In this document: positions 46,708-55,890 of the stretch, piece after piece | Layout: every line of letters begins with the position of its first letter | Numbering within the stretch: the stretch's first letter is position 1 | Assembly (NCBI RefSeq): GCF_000503215.1 | Contig: NZ_AYTD01000009.1 | Coordinates: forward strand, 34,296 to 98,295 | Length of the DNA stretch: 64,000 bases | Reading direction: 5' to 3' | Source: Pseudomonas canadensis | GTDB taxonomy: Bacteria > Pseudomonadota > Gammaproteobacteria > Pseudomonadales > Pseudomonadaceae | The notes under the pieces: generated by a model | The model's input: the letters and a program-made list of their open reading frames with translations, nothing else | Database searches by the model: none | What the model was told of the DNA's origin: nothing | Translations under genes and position numbers: made by a program

Positions 46708-47736
46708 ATGAGAATTGGACTGGTTGGCTATGGCCATGGAGGGCGCTTCTTTCATGCGCCGCTGATTGCAACACTGCCCGGCGCCACGTTTGTTGGCGTC
46801 GTTACTCGCTCACCTGAACGCCGCCAGCAGTTGGCGACTGACCATCCCGGCCTCAAGGCTTTCGATTCCATCGGCCAGATCGTCGAGGCGGGTGTCGACG
46901 CCCTGGTCATCTCCACCACCCTCAAAGGCCGCCCGGCCCTGGTGCTGGAAGCCATCGAGCACGGCGTTACCGTGGTCAGCGACAAACCCTTCGCCGCCAA
47001 CGCCGAACAGGCCCAAGCGCTGATCACCGCGGCCGAGCGCCAGGGCACGCTGCTCAGCGTGTACCAGAACCGGCGTTGGGATTCGGACTACCTCACCCTG
47101 CGCAAACTCATCGACGCCGGCGCCCTGGGCAAAATCAGCCGCTTTGAATCCCGCGTGGAACGCTACAGCCCGCAAGCCGTAGGTAACGCCAGCGGTGGTG
47201 GCTGGCTGCGCGACTTGGGCAGCCATTTGGTCGACCAGGCCTTGCAACTGTTCGGCCCGGTAGATCGAGTGTTCGCCCAGCTGCATTACACCGCCGAACA
47301 CCCCACGGTGGATCACGGCTTCTTTGTCTCCCTGACTCATGCCAACGGCGTGATCTCCCATCTGTGGGGCAACGCCTTGCAAAACAGCCAGGCACCGCGT
47401 TTTCGCGTCAGTGGCAGCGCAGGCTGTTACACCGTCGAAGGCCTGGACGGTCAGGAAGAGGCGCTAATGGCCGGCAAGTCGCCGAAAACCGAAGGCGAGC
47501 ACTGGGGGGCCGAAGAGCATCGACGCTGGGGCTGGTTCGAACAAGGTTCTGAGCGTGAGCGAGTACCCTCGGAGAAGGGCTGCTGGACGCAGTTCTATCG
47601 GCAGTTGCAACTGGCCGTGCAAGGGCAGGGACCGTTGCCAGTGGACGCCTGTGACGCCTTGGAAACCACCCGTATATTGGACGCAGCACGCCTCAGCGCC
47701 GAGCGTCAGCAGGTGGTTTCAACAAAAATAGAATAA
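46708..47736 (+). CDS. Gfo/Idh/MocA oxidoreductase, scyllo-inositol dehydrogenase-like (IolW type)
   Basis: A 342-residue dehydrogenase: RIGLVGYGHGGRFFHAPLI at the start, SDKPFAANAEQAQ with the catalytic lysine, LLSVYQNRRWDSDYLTLRKLI and DLGSHLVDQALQLFG with the His/Asp pair, and YTVEGLDGQEEALMAGKSP near the C-terminus. These segments follow the IolW/YvaA scyllo-inositol dehydrogenase (NADP) pattern more closely than iolG. It would widen the pathway to scyllo-inositol. TAGGAG precedes the ATG by 8 nt. The stop codon lies inside the palindrome TAGAATAAAATTCTA. Confidence 0.82.
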   Translation: MRIGLVGYGHGGRFFHAPLIATLPGATFVGVVTRSPERRQQLATDHPGLKAFDSIGQIVEAGVDALVISTTLKGRPALVLEAIEHGVTVVSDKPFAANAEQAQALITAAERQGTLLSVYQNRRWDSDYLTLRKLIDAGALGKISRFESRVERYSPQAVGNASGGGWLRDLGSHLVDQALQLFGPVDRVFAQLHYTAEHPTVDHGFFVSLTHANGVISHLWGNALQNSQAPRFRVSGSAGCYTVEGLDGQEEALMAGKSPKTEGEHWGAEEHRRWGWFEQGSERERVPSEKGCWTQFYRQLQLAVQGQGPLPVDACDALETTRILDAARLSAERQQVVSTKIE

Positions 47737-47772
47737 AATTCTAAAACAGGTTGATATGGAAATTATTTTCCA
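47729..47772. promoter_or_regulatory. Probable IolR operator pair upstream of inositol transporter genes
   Basis: TGGAAATTATTTTCCA (47757-47772) fits GGAA-N6-TTCC and is nearly the same as the site before iolC. A second palindrome, TAGAATAAAATTCTA (47729-47743), lies 28 bp upstream, centre to centre, and covers the stop codon of the preceding gene. They mark a second IolR-controlled promoter. Confidence 0.7.
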
Positions 47773-47863
47773 ATAAAGTCTTTTCCAGGTTGCATAAAGT
47801 ACGTTCGGGCCCGACCCGCGCGACTCAACAAAAACAAGATCAAAAACAACCAGGTACCGTCAG

Positions 47864-48040
47864 ATGAAAATCTTCAACGCTGTACTGCGAGTTTTACGCC
47901 CCACTCTTGCGCCACGCGGTCTGCCCCGCGCCCGGCCGTTCTACTTCTCCTTCCTTAATCTGCTGTGCGTCGAAAACAAAGGCGCGCTGGTGTGCTGCAT
48001 TCCAGGCGCACCGGTCGTCCGGCTGCCTGCCGAGCTCTGA
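47864..48040 (+). CDS. Possible 58-residue leader or small protein
   Basis: The frame reads MKIFNAVLRVLRPTLAPRGL, then a stretch with FYFSFLNLLCVE and ALVCCIPGAPVV, and ends 48 bp before the binding-protein start. The ribosome binding site is weak (CAGG at 11 nt). It lies between the operator pair and the transporter genes, so it may be an expressed leader ORF, or chance in a 352-bp gap (47737-48088). Confidence 0.3.
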   Translation: MKIFNAVLRVLRPTLAPRGLPRARPFYFSFLNLLCVENKGALVCCIPGAPVVRLPAEL

Positions 48041-48088
48041 TAAACGCAACGTCCAAAAAACCAACAAGAAAGTGGAGACAGACCGTTC

Positions 48089-49018
48089 ATGAAGACCCCG
48101 ATCCGTTTTACCGCGCTGGCCCTGTCCATGCTGCTCGCCAGCGGTGTTGCCTCGGCTGCTGACCTCAAGATAGGCGTGAGCATGTCCGCCTTCGATGACA
48201 CCTTCCTGACCTACCTGCGCGAAGACATGGACAAGCAAGCCAAGTCGTATCCCAAGGGGGATGGCGTGCAATTGCAGTTCGAAGACGCCCGTGCCGACGT
48301 GGTCAAGCAACTGAGCCAGGTCGAGAACTTTATCAGCCAGAAAGTCGACGCGATCATCGTCAACCCGGTGGACACCGCGTCGACGGCCAACATCATCAAG
48401 GCCGCCACCGCAGCGAAAATCCCGCTGGTGTTCGTCAACCGGCGTCCTGACAGCGCGACATTGGCCCCAGGCGTCGCGGCGGTGACGTCCGACGACGTCG
48501 AGGCCGGCAAGCTGCAGATGCAGTACATCGCCGAAAAGCTTGGCGGCAAAGGCAACATCGTGATCCTGCTGGGTGACCTGGCAAACAACTCCACCACCAA
48601 CCGTACCAAGGGTGTGAAGGAAGTCCTGACTAAGTACCCAGGCATCAAGATCGAGCAGGAACAGACCGGTATCTGGCTGCGTGACAAGGGCATGACCCTG
48701 GTCAACGACTGGCTGACCCAGGGCCGCGAGTTCAACGCAGTGTTGGCCAACAACGATGAAATGGCCATCGGCGCGTCCATGGCCCTCAAATCGGCGGGCA
48801 AGAAGGGCGTGTTGATCGCCGGTGTCGATGGTACGCCGGATGGCCTGAACGCGATCACCAAGGGTGACATGACGGTGTCGGCCTTCCAGGATGCCAAGGG
48901 CCAGGCCGACAAGTCGGTGGAAACGGCGCGCAAGATGGCCAAGAACGAGCCTATCGAGCAGAACGTGGTGATCCCGTTCCAGCTGATCACCCCGGACAAC
49001 GTCAAAGACTTCAAATAG
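48089..49018 (+). CDS. Inositol ABC transporter, periplasmic binding protein
   Basis: A 309-residue RbsB-like binding protein with a signal peptide (about 1-24, ending GVASAAD). The Peripla_BP_4 fold shows in LKIGVSMSAFDDTFLTYLREDMDKQ, DAIIVNPVDTAST, VFVNRRPD, VLLGD-type and VLANNDEMAIGASMALKSAG segments. Position after a probable IolR operator and before matching ATPase and permease genes makes myo-inositol the likely ligand (IbpA type). Confidence 0.9.
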   Translation: MKTPIRFTALALSMLLASGVASAADLKIGVSMSAFDDTFLTYLREDMDKQAKSYPKGDGVQLQFEDARADVVKQLSQVENFISQKVDAIIVNPVDTASTANIIKAATAAKIPLVFVNRRPDSATLAPGVAAVTSDDVEAGKLQMQYIAEKLGGKGNIVILLGDLANNSTTNRTKGVKEVLTKYPGIKIEQEQTGIWLRDKGMTLVNDWLTQGREFNAVLANNDEMAIGASMALKSAGKKGVLIAGVDGTPDGLNAITKGDMTVSAFQDAKGQADKSVETARKMAKNEPIEQNVVIPFQLITPDNVKDFK

Positions 49019-49082
49019 CCCTGCATAACAACAATAAGCCGGCAGGGCGGTCTTGGCCGCCCTGCAGATGGAGTACTTCCCT

Positions 49083-50636
49083 ATGCTCGCTCAAGCGACT
49101 GTCTCGCAGCCTCCCGGTCTTCAGCCCCAGCCGCTGGAAGAACCCTACCTGCTGGAAATCGTCAACATCAGCAAAGGCTTTCCCGGCGTCGTGGCCCTGG
49201 CCGACGTGCAACTACGGGTGCGCCCCGGCACCGTGCTGGCGCTGATGGGCGAGAACGGTGCGGGCAAGTCGACGCTGATGAAAATCATCGCCGGCATCTA
49301 CCAGCCCGACGCCGGGGAAATCCGCCTGCGTGGCAAGCCGATTGTGTTTGAAACCCCCCTGGCGGCCCAGAAGGCCGGGATCGCGATGATCCACCAGGAA
49401 CTCAACCTGATGCCGCACATGAGCATCGCCGAGAACATCTGGATCGGTCGTGAGCAGCTCAACAGCCTACACATGGTCAATCACCGCGAAATGCACCGCT
49501 GCACCGCCGAGTTGCTGGCGCGCCTGCGCATCAACCTGGACCCTGAGGAACATGTGGGCAACCTGAGCATCGCCGAGCGGCAGATGGTCGAGATTGCCAA
49601 GGCCGTGTCCTATGACTCCGACATCCTGATCATGGATGAGCCGACCTCGGCCATTACCGAGAAGGAAGTGGCCCACCTGTTTTCGATCATTGCCGACCTC
49701 AAGTCCCAGGGCAAAGGCATTGTCTACATCACCCACAAAATGAACGAAGTGTTTGCCATCGCCGATGAAGTGGCGGTATTCCGCGACGGCCACTACATCG
49801 GCCTGCAACGTGCCGACAGCATGAACAGCGACAGCCTGATCTCGATGATGGTCGGCCGTGAGCTGAGCCAGTTGTTCCCGGTGCGCGAGACGCCCATCGG
49901 CGACCTGTTGCTGACGGTGCGCGACCTGACACTGGATGGCGTGTTCAAGGACGTATCGTTCGATCTGCACGCCGGTGAAATCCTCGGTATCGCCGGGCTG
50001 ATGGGCTCGGGCCGTACCAACGTGGCAGAAACCATTTTTGGCATCACGCCCAGCAGCAGCGGCGAGATCACCCTGGATGGCAAGGCGGTGCGCATCACCG
50101 ACCCGCACATGGCCATCGAAAAGGGCTTCGCGCTGTTGACTGAGGATCGCAAGCTCAGTGGCCTGTTCCCGTGCCTGTCGGTCCTGGAAAACATGGAAAT
50201 GGCCGTGCTGCCGCATTACTCCGGCAACGGCTTTATCCAGCAGAAAGCCCTGCGTGCGCTGTGTGAAGACATGTGCAAGAAGCTGCGAGTGAAAACCCCG
50301 TCGCTTGAGCAGTGTATCGACACCTTGTCCGGTGGTAATCAGCAGAAGGCCTTGTTGGCGCGCTGGCTGATGACTAACCCGCGGCTGCTGATCCTCGATG
50401 AACCCACCCGTGGCATCGACGTGGGCGCCAAGGCTGAGATCTACCGATTGATCTCATTCCTCGCCAGCGAAGGCATGGCCGTGATCATGATTTCCTCCGA
50501 ATTGCCCGAAGTGCTGGGCATGAGTGATCGGGTCATGGTGATGCACGAAGGCGAATTGATGGGCACCCTGGACCGCAGCGAAGCGACCCAGGAAAAAGTC
50601 ATGCAGTTGGCCTCCGGGATGACGGCAGTCCACTGA
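49083..50636 (+). CDS. Inositol ABC transporter, ATP-binding protein (two nucleotide-binding domains)
   Basis: A 517-residue RbsA-like protein with two fused ABC domains. The N-terminal one has GENGAGKST and [12 protein letters not shown]; the second has the degenerate Walker [13 protein letters not shown], signature [15 protein letters not shown] and [15 protein letters not shown], as usual in CUT2 sugar transporters. I start at MLAQATVS, with GGAG 9 nt upstream; ATG and TTG starts 5 and 10 codons earlier are possible. Confidence 0.92.
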   Translation: MLAQATVSQPPGLQPQPLEEPYLLEIVNISKGFPGVVALADVQLRVRPGTVLALMGENGAGKSTLMKIIAGIYQPDAGEIRLRGKPIVFETPLAAQKAGIAMIHQELNLMPHMSIAENIWIGREQLNSLHMVNHREMHRCTAELLARLRINLDPEEHVGNLSIAERQMVEIAKAVSYDSDILIMDEPTSAITEKEVAHLFSIIADLKSQGKGIVYITHKMNEVFAIADEVAVFRDGHYIGLQRADSMNSDSLISMMVGRELSQLFPVRETPIGDLLLTVRDLTLDGVFKDVSFDLHAGEILGIAGLMGSGRTNVAETIFGITPSSSGEITLDGKAVRITDPHMAIEKGFALLTEDRKLSGLFPCLSVLENMEMAVLPHYSGNGFIQQKALRALCEDMCKKLRVKTPSLEQCIDTLSGGNQQKALLARWLMTNPRLLILDEPTRGIDVGAKAEIYRLISFLASEGMAVIMISSELPEVLGMSDRVMVMHEGELMGTLDRSEATQEKVMQLASGMTAVH

Positions 50637-50662
50637 CGTACAGAATAAGAAGGTGATGGGCT

Positions 50663-51685
50663 ATGAACGCAATAACGGATAACAAACCCGCGACGGTACC
50701 CACCAAAAGTCGCCGACGCATGCCCACCGAGCTGAGCATCTTTTTGGTGCTGATCGGCATCGGCCTGGTCTTCGAGCTGTTTGGCTGGATCGTGCGGGAC
50801 CAGAGTTTCCTGATGAACTCCCAGCGCCTGGTACTGATGATCCTGCAAGTGTCGATCATCGGCCTGCTGGCGATTGGCGTGACCCAGGTCATTATCACCA
50901 CGGGGATCGATCTGTCCTCCGGTTCGGTGCTGGCGCTGTCGGCGATGATCGCCGCGAGTTTGGCCCAGACTTCCGATTTTTCCCGTGCGGTGTTCCCGAG
51001 CCTGACCGACTTGCCAGTGTGGATCCCGGTGGCGATGGGGCTGGGCGTCGGGCTGCTGGCGGGGGCGATCAACGGCAGCATCATCGCCGTCACCGGCATT
51101 CCGCCGTTCATTGCGACCCTGGGCATGATGGTCTCGGCCCGAGGCCTGGCGCGTTACTACACCGAAGGCCAGCCGGTAAGCATGCTCTCGGACTCGTACA
51201 CGGCCATCGGCCATGGCGCGATGCCCGTGATCATCTTCCTGGTGGTGGCGGTGATCTTCCATATCGCCCTGCGCTACACCAAGTACGGCAAGTACACCTA
51301 CGCGATTGGCGGCAACATGCAGGCGGCGCGTACCTCGGGGATCAACGTCAAGCGCCACTTGATCATCGTGTACAGCATCGCCGGTCTCTTGGCTGGCTTG
51401 GCGGGTGTGGTGGCCTCGGCACGTGCCGCCACCGGCCAGGCCGGCATGGGCATGTCTTACGAGCTGGATGCGATTGCTGCGGCAGTGATCGGCGGTACCA
51501 GCCTGGCGGGCGGGGTAGGGCGCATCACCGGCACCGTGATCGGCGCGCTGATCCTTGGGGTGATGGCCAGCGGGTTTACCTTTGTCGGTGTGGATGCGTA
51601 CATCCAGGACATCATCAAGGGCCTGATCATTGTGGTGGCGGTGGTGATCGACCAGTACCGCAACAAGCGCAAGCTCAAGCGCTGA
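50663..51685 (+). CDS. Inositol ABC transporter, permease
   Basis: A 340-residue RbsC-like membrane protein with about ten helices. The family signatures ITTGIDLSSGSVLALSAMIAASL and AIAAAVIGGTSLAGGVGRITGTVIGALILGVMASG are intact, and the last helix ends IIVVAVVIDQYRNKRK. AAGAAGG lies before the ATG. Last gene of the transporter operon; a REP doublet follows 10 bp later. Confidence 0.93.
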   Translation: MNAITDNKPATVPTKSRRRMPTELSIFLVLIGIGLVFELFGWIVRDQSFLMNSQRLVLMILQVSIIGLLAIGVTQVIITTGIDLSSGSVLALSAMIAASLAQTSDFSRAVFPSLTDLPVWIPVAMGLGVGLLAGAINGSIIAVTGIPPFIATLGMMVSARGLARYYTEGQPVSMLSDSYTAIGHGAMPVIIFLVVAVIFHIALRYTKYGKYTYAIGGNMQAARTSGINVKRHLIIVYSIAGLLAGLAGVVASARAATGQAGMGMSYELDAIAAAVIGGTSLAGGVGRITGTVIGALILGVMASGFTFVGVDAYIQDIIKGLIIVVAVVIDQYRNKRKLKR

Positions 51686-51695
51686 AGCGCTTTCT

Positions 51696-51782
51696 GGTAG
51701 GAGCCGGCTTGCCGGCGATAGCATCGACACGGTCTCGCTGAAGAGCCCGGTTGACTGCATCGCCAGCAAGCCGGCTCCTACA
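51696..51782. repeat. REP doublet (REPIN), class GGTAGGAGCCGGCTTGCC
   Basis: GTAGGAGCCGGCTTGCCGGC and inverted GCCAGCAAGCCGGCTCCTAC enclose about 40 bp at the end of the transporter operon. The remaining part of the 381-bp gap (to 52066) contains an AT-rich segment just before the next gene (TTATTCGCC...GTATTTTTTATAG) that likely holds its promoter. Confidence 0.87.
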
Positions 51783-52066
51783 TTTAACCGTTTGTCTTCT
51801 ATATAGCTCCACAACACTGAATTTCTTGCTATAAACGCACTCCGATGACCATTCGCCGAGCCCGTCCTGGTGCTTTTGGGGGTTATCTCGGAAAAATTGC
51901 CTGTCTTTTCAGTTGCTGCGCCCTCAAGTCGGCCTTAGACTGCCGCCCCTCGTAAATTGAGTGCCGGGTGGCGCTTGAAATGAATGGCGCCCTTCCGAGA
52001 CCTGCAGAGGCCTTCCGGAACGCTCCCTTATTCGCCTTAATGCACGTATTTTTTATAGAGAAATCA

Positions 52067-52471
52067 ATGACAAAGGAAAAGTTGCTGGCCATGCCGGCGG
52101 ATGACTACATGAATGCCGAACAGCACGCTTTTTTCGAGCAGTTGCTGCAAGACATGAAAGTGGAACACCACGAGCGCATTGAACAGAACCGTATCGCCAT
52201 TGAAAGCCTGGACACCCCGGCCGACCCGGCCGACGCCGCTTCTGTTGAAGAAGAGCGCACCTGGCTGGTCAACGCCATTGACCGCGACCAGCGCATGCTG
52301 CCGCAGCTTGAGCGCGCACTGGAGCGCATCAAGGAAGATTCCTTTGGCTGGTGCGATGACAGCGGCGAGCCTATCGGCCTCAAGCGCCTGCTGATCAGCC
52401 CGACCACCAAGTACTGCATCGAAGCGCAAGAGCGCCACGAGCAGATCGACAAGCATCAGCGCCAAGCCTGA
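52067..52471 (+). CDS. DksA2-like RNA polymerase secondary-channel factor (zinc-site depleted)
   Basis: A 134-residue DksA/TraR protein. The coiled coil (about 30-95) carries the tip motif D53-x2-D56-x-A58. The C-terminal globular part keeps only two of the four zinc cysteines: C96-D-D-S99 and C117-I-E-A120 replace the usual C-x2-C pairs. This matches P. aeruginosa DksA2 in length and in Cys loss; DksA2 works without zinc and replaces DksA in zinc starvation. I start at MTKEKLL. The closing GEPIGLKRLL..P segment is conserved. Unlike dksA2 in P. aeruginosa, no zinc-uptake genes are next to it. Confidence 0.85.
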   Translation: MTKEKLLAMPADDYMNAEQHAFFEQLLQDMKVEHHERIEQNRIAIESLDTPADPADAASVEEERTWLVNAIDRDQRMLPQLERALERIKEDSFGWCDDSGEPIGLKRLLISPTTKYCIEAQERHEQIDKHQRQA

Positions 52472-52564
52472 TGCGGTGAAGCGGGGGACCGTCCAGCGGT
52501 TCCCCGGGAAAGACCCGTTACACCCCGTCTATTGATCTGCTGCAAGCCACCCCACTAAAGGCCC

Positions 52565-54247
52565 ATGGATAATGGCCCGATAGTGGCGTTTAATGCAGCG
52601 ACAATAATGACAAGCAGTGGGGTAACGAAGATGGCTGGAGACGGATCTCTGATGGGCGCAGCAGTGCCACCGCAAGCGGTGGCGCGCGGGCTGCCCGGCT
52701 GGCTGACGCCCCTTTTGCAGAGTACCGCCCTGGTGTTGGTCCTGCTGGGCTTGGCGCTCGCCAGCCTGCCGCTCTACCTTTGCCTGCCACTGGCCCTGCT
52801 GGTGATCTGGCTACCTCGATTGAAAAGTCGCACACCTGTTATCGCATCTTCCGATGCCGTCGACGCCATCGGCGAATTGACTCGCGACCTGTCCTACACC
52901 ACCAGTCATAACGCGTTGTCCGCGGCCGGCGTGGCCTTTTCGGTCAAGCAGCTGGCGGCCCGTGTGCAGTCGCAGTTGGGCGCGGCCAAGCAGATTGTCA
53001 GCAGCGCCGAGGTGATGATCGGCACTGAAAAGATCACCTCCCAACTGAGCCGCGAAGCGCTTGGCGCCGCCAGCCAGGCGCATCAACGCAGCACTGAAGG
53101 CCGCGAAGTGCTGGCCCAGTCGATTACCCGCATGCACCAACTCAGCCAACGCGCCAACGCCAGCCGTGAGCTGATTGAAGCCTTGAGCCTGCGCAGCGAG
53201 GAAATCCAGCGGGTGACTTTGGTGATTCAGTCCATCGCCAGCCAGACCAACCTCTTGGCGCTTAACGCCGCGATTGAAGCGGCGCGGGCCGGTGAGCATG
53301 GGCGTGGGTTTGCGGTGGTGGCGGATGAGGTGCGTGGGTTGGCGGGGCGTACGGCCACGGCCACCGATGAAGTCGGGGTGATGGTGGCGGACATCCAGCA
53401 GCGCACCGCCCAGGTGGTGGAGCAGATTCGCCAGTTATCGGCGGACTTGCATGCCGGTGTCGAGCAGGTGGAGCACGCCGGCGAGCAGTTGCAAAGTATC
53501 GCCAGCCTGGCGGCCGATGTGGAAGGCCAGGTGAATGAAATCGCCCAGGGCACCGACACCAACCGCACCCAGCTCGACAGCTTGTTCCATGCCGTGGAAC
53601 AGATGCGCAGCGACCTGGCTGTCAGCGATCAGCAAACCCGCCAGTTGGCCGACGCTGCCGTGCAGATGGAAGGGCAAGCCGAAACCATCAGCGAGCGCCT
53701 GGCGGAAGTTGGGCTGGACGACTACCACCAGCGTATCTACGACCTGGCGCGCGAGGGGGCGAGCCGGATTGCTGGGCAATTCGAAGCCGATGTGCAGCAG
53801 AACCGGATCAGCCTGGATGACCTGTTCGATCGCAGCTACACGCCGATCGCCAACACCAGCCCGAGCAAGTACCACACCCGGTTCGATAGCTACACCGACC
53901 AGGTGCTGCCGGCGATCCAGGAGGCACTGTTGCCACGGCATGAAGGGTTGGTGTTTGCCATCGCCTGCACGCCCCAGGGCTATGTGCCGACGCACAACAA
54001 GGCGTTCTCCCACGCGCTGACCGGTGATGCGCAGGTGGATGCCGTGCAGAACCGCACCAAGCGCAAGTTTGAAGACCGCACCGGGATCCGCTGTGGCAGC
54101 CACCAACAGGCCGTTCTGCTGCAGACCTATACCCGTGACACCGGCGAACTGATGCACGACCTGTCGGTGCCGATCATGGTCAAGGGCCGACATTGGGGCG
54201 GCTTGCGCCTGGGCTATAAACCCGAGGTAGCAAAAGGCGGGCGATAG
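52565..54247 (+). CDS. Methyl-accepting chemotaxis protein with C-terminal sensor-like domain
   Basis: A 560-residue protein. After a short N-terminus come two close hydrophobic helices (about 43-79; [27 protein letters not shown]) with almost no periplasmic loop, then the cytoplasmic signalling domain (about 100-380) with its hairpin tip [35 protein letters not shown] further domain of about 170 residues follows ([64 protein letters not shown]). Ligand sensing by this C-terminal domain is inferred. Start is uncertain: ATGs at 52565 (AAAGG upstream), 52607 and 52631. Confidence 0.9.
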   Translation: MDNGPIVAFNAATIMTSSGVTKMAGDGSLMGAAVPPQAVARGLPGWLTPLLQSTALVLVLLGLALASLPLYLCLPLALLVIWLPRLKSRTPVIASSDAVDAIGELTRDLSYTTSHNALSAAGVAFSVKQLAARVQSQLGAAKQIVSSAEVMIGTEKITSQLSREALGAASQAHQRSTEGREVLAQSITRMHQLSQRANASRELIEALSLRSEEIQRVTLVIQSIASQTNLLALNAAIEAARAGEHGRGFAVVADEVRGLAGRTATATDEVGVMVADIQQRTAQVVEQIRQLSADLHAGVEQVEHAGEQLQSIASLAADVEGQVNEIAQGTDTNRTQLDSLFHAVEQMRSDLAVSDQQTRQLADAAVQMEGQAETISERLAEVGLDDYHQRIYDLAREGASRIAGQFEADVQQNRISLDDLFDRSYTPIANTSPSKYHTRFDSYTDQVLPAIQEALLPRHEGLVFAIACTPQGYVPTHNKAFSHALTGDAQVDAVQNRTKRKFEDRTGIRCGSHQQAVLLQTYTRDTGELMHDLSVPIMVKGRHWGGLRLGYKPEVAKGGR

Positions 54248-54271
54248 GGATTATTGCTGTTTATGCAATGG

Positions 54272-54294
54272 AGCTATTCCGGGGATAGCTTTTT
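54272..54294 (+). terminator. Probable rho-independent terminator after chemoreceptor gene
   Basis: AGCTAT-TCCGGGG-ATAGCT followed by TTTT: a 6-bp stem, 7-nt loop and short T-run 25 bp after the stop codon. Confidence 0.6.
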
Positions 54295-54362
54295 CCAACT
54301 GGAGGAAAACCGTAGCATGGCCAACATTGTTAGCCAGCTAACTAATGCTGCGGAGAAGCTCC

Positions 54363-54566
54363 ATGCAAAACAAAGTCGATGTCGCCGTGATGATTGGCAG
54401 TGGCGTTCCCGAAACCTTGCGTGCGCTGGGTCAGAAGGCTTGCTGGGTGGTGTTGCTCAATGGTGAGCAGCGCGGCACGGCGTTCGCCAGTCGCGATGAA
54501 GCGGAGGAGTGCAGGGCTGCCTGGCAGGCGCTGTTGCGCCTGGAGCAGTCAGACAGCCTGCATTGA
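54363..54566 (+). CDS. Conserved-looking small protein, function unknown
   Basis: 67 residues (MQNKVDVAVMIGSGVPETLR, ACWVVLLNGEQRGTAFASRDEAEECRAAWQALLRLE). GGAG lies 7 nt before the ATG. A beta-strand pair followed by an amphipathic helix is suggested. No family recognised; it is convergent with the DUF2789 gene (stops 7 bp apart). Confidence 0.6.
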   Translation: MQNKVDVAVMIGSGVPETLRALGQKACWVVLLNGEQRGTAFASRDEAEECRAAWQALLRLEQSDSLH

Positions 54567-54573
54567 CGCCGAC

Positions 54574-54810
54574 TCAGTTCGCTTGATGCAGGCGTTGGTT
54601 AAGTTCATCCACGGCAATCGCCCATTCGGCATCGTCGCGAAGCTCTTCCTTGAGAAAACTCGCTTGTTGCGCCGACCAGAACGGTGCATCGATGAGCTTC
54701 ACGTCTTCAGGCAATGGATGGGCAACGATAAACGCATCGATGGCGTCTGGGGTTGAATCCAGGCCCAATTGTTCAAACAGGGTTTCAAGGGTGGGGATTG
54801 GCGCGTCCAT
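54574..54810 (-). CDS. DUF2789 family protein
   Basis: 78 residues with the family opening PTLETLFEQLGLDSTPDAIDAFI and HPLPEDVKLIDAPFWSAQQASFLKEEL. All-helical, cytoplasmic, unknown function. The start at MDAPIPT has GGAG 6 nt upstream; a start four residues earlier lacks one. Confidence 0.8.
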   Translation of the reverse strand: MDAPIPTLETLFEQLGLDSTPDAIDAFIVAHPLPEDVKLIDAPFWSAQQASFLKEELRDDAEWAIAVDELNQRLHQAN

Positions 54811-54877
54811 TTGGTTCTCCATGCAGGGTGGTCGTTATGCATGGGAGGGTTGTGGCGCAGCAGAGTTCTATCGGATC

Positions 54878-55108
54878 TCAGGAATTCAGGGCCCCGTCGT
54901 CCACGGCAGTCTTTAGCGCCTTGGCGGCGTCCTTGGCGGCGATGGCAGCCGCGTCGACGGTTTTGAACCAGCGGTCTTTTTCCACCTGATGGGTGGTGAC
55001 AGTGGTCAGCGGAGGCTTGGCCCGCATAATGATCACTGCTTGAAACTCACCGTCTACTTCCCTTGCGTCGCCATGGATGAAAAATTCGCCGATATCAAAT
55101 TCCGTCAC
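54878..55108 (-). CDS. Conserved-looking small protein, function unknown
   Basis: 76 residues from a GTG start with GGAAGG upstream (TEFDIGEFFIHGDAREVDGEF, VIIMRAKPPLTTVTTHQVEKDRWF, then an alanine-rich helix AAAIAAKDAAKALKTAV). The pattern is a small beta-sheet followed by a helix. No family recognised. An ATG 18 codons upstream is possible but less likely. Confidence 0.6.
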   Translation of the reverse strand: MTEFDIGEFFIHGDAREVDGEFQAVIIMRAKPPLTTVTTHQVEKDRWFKTVDAAAIAAKDAAKALKTAVDDGALNS

Positions 55109-55218
55109 GTAGAGCCTTCCCTTGGAGATAACTGCACTGGAGAAACCTGGCCCGCAGGGCACAAACTTCAGTGGACGGGCCAGTATGGCAGTTGTTGCGG
55201 GTCGGCGGCGCAGTTAAG

Positions 55219-55494
55219 TTATCGGGCGGACGAAACGACCGCTCCATGGTGAGCTTGCAACTGGGCTTCTAGTTTCTTGGCCAGTTCACAAGCCTTGACA
55301 TGGCCGCTGCGAAAGCCTTTTATTTGGCCGCTGAGCACTTCACGGATGTGGAAGAAGTTTTTACCGGCAGGTACAACCTGGTAAAGAACCGGGTCCGAGT
55401 ACCCCTCGAAGCCGCCCAAGCGGTAGTATTGAGCCTCGCCCTGGCATGATGAACGGGTGTGCGAAGACATCGCATTGTAGGTTGATCGTTGCAT
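55219..55494 (-). CDS. Small protein, function unknown
   Basis: 91 residues (YYRLGGFEGYSDPVLYQVVPAGKNFFHIREVLSGQIKGFRSGHVKACELAKKLEAQL). The start at MQRSTYNA is well supported by AAAGGAGCAGG 4-12 nt upstream. Mixed strand and helix; no motif recognised. It may be transcribed with the 76-residue gene downstream (110 bp apart). Confidence 0.6.
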   Translation of the reverse strand: MQRSTYNAMSSHTRSSCQGEAQYYRLGGFEGYSDPVLYQVVPAGKNFFHIREVLSGQIKGFRSGHVKACELAKKLEAQLQAHHGAVVSSAR

Positions 55495-55890
55495 GGCCTG
55501 CTCCTTTCGATCGCTCCGGTTGACTTGATTGCAACGTTTTGGGTGGTTTTGATTGGTGCTGCTGTTTTAGTATTGTCGTCGGCGATCTGCGCCTGGTTCC
55601 ATGACAGCGTGCTTATTTGCGCTTGCGTGTCGGAAAACTGCATTTTTAACTGGGTTATTCTCTGAAGTGGGTCGGTCCGTATTCTCTGGCCGTTGAACCT
55701 GTGATCTCCTGTGGTGCCTGATGACCTTGCACAAGGTCCATCGCGTACGTCTGTACTGGTCTTATGGCGCGGCAGTGGGTTCTTCTTCAGTTTTTTTCAA
55801 AGAATGAGTGATGTGATCGTGCCGTAATGGCCGTTTTTTTGTGCTGCCCGCTCTGGCGGACAGCGCTCTTTTTGATGTGGGGGCGTTTCC
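55495..55890. other. 396-bp intergenic region
   Basis: A+T-richer than its neighbours. It must carry the promoter of the minus-strand small gene on its left (TTGCAA and following AT-rich stretch, about 55527-55575) and the plus-strand gene on its right. T-runs at about 55783-55799 and 55830-55840 are not preceded by clear stems. No reading frame or repeat that I trust. Confidence 0.5.

Noticed and set aside
47729..47743. TAGAATAAAATTCTA as a true IolR site
   Set aside because: Spacing is N5 and the outer GG/CC is missing, so it does not fit GGAA-N6-TTCC; kept only as a nearby palindrome.
54317..54466. Short plus-strand frame beginning MANIVSQLTNAAEK
   Set aside because: It overlaps the better-supported 67-residue frame, and its second half is an out-of-frame reading of that gene; only the first dozen residues look protein-like.
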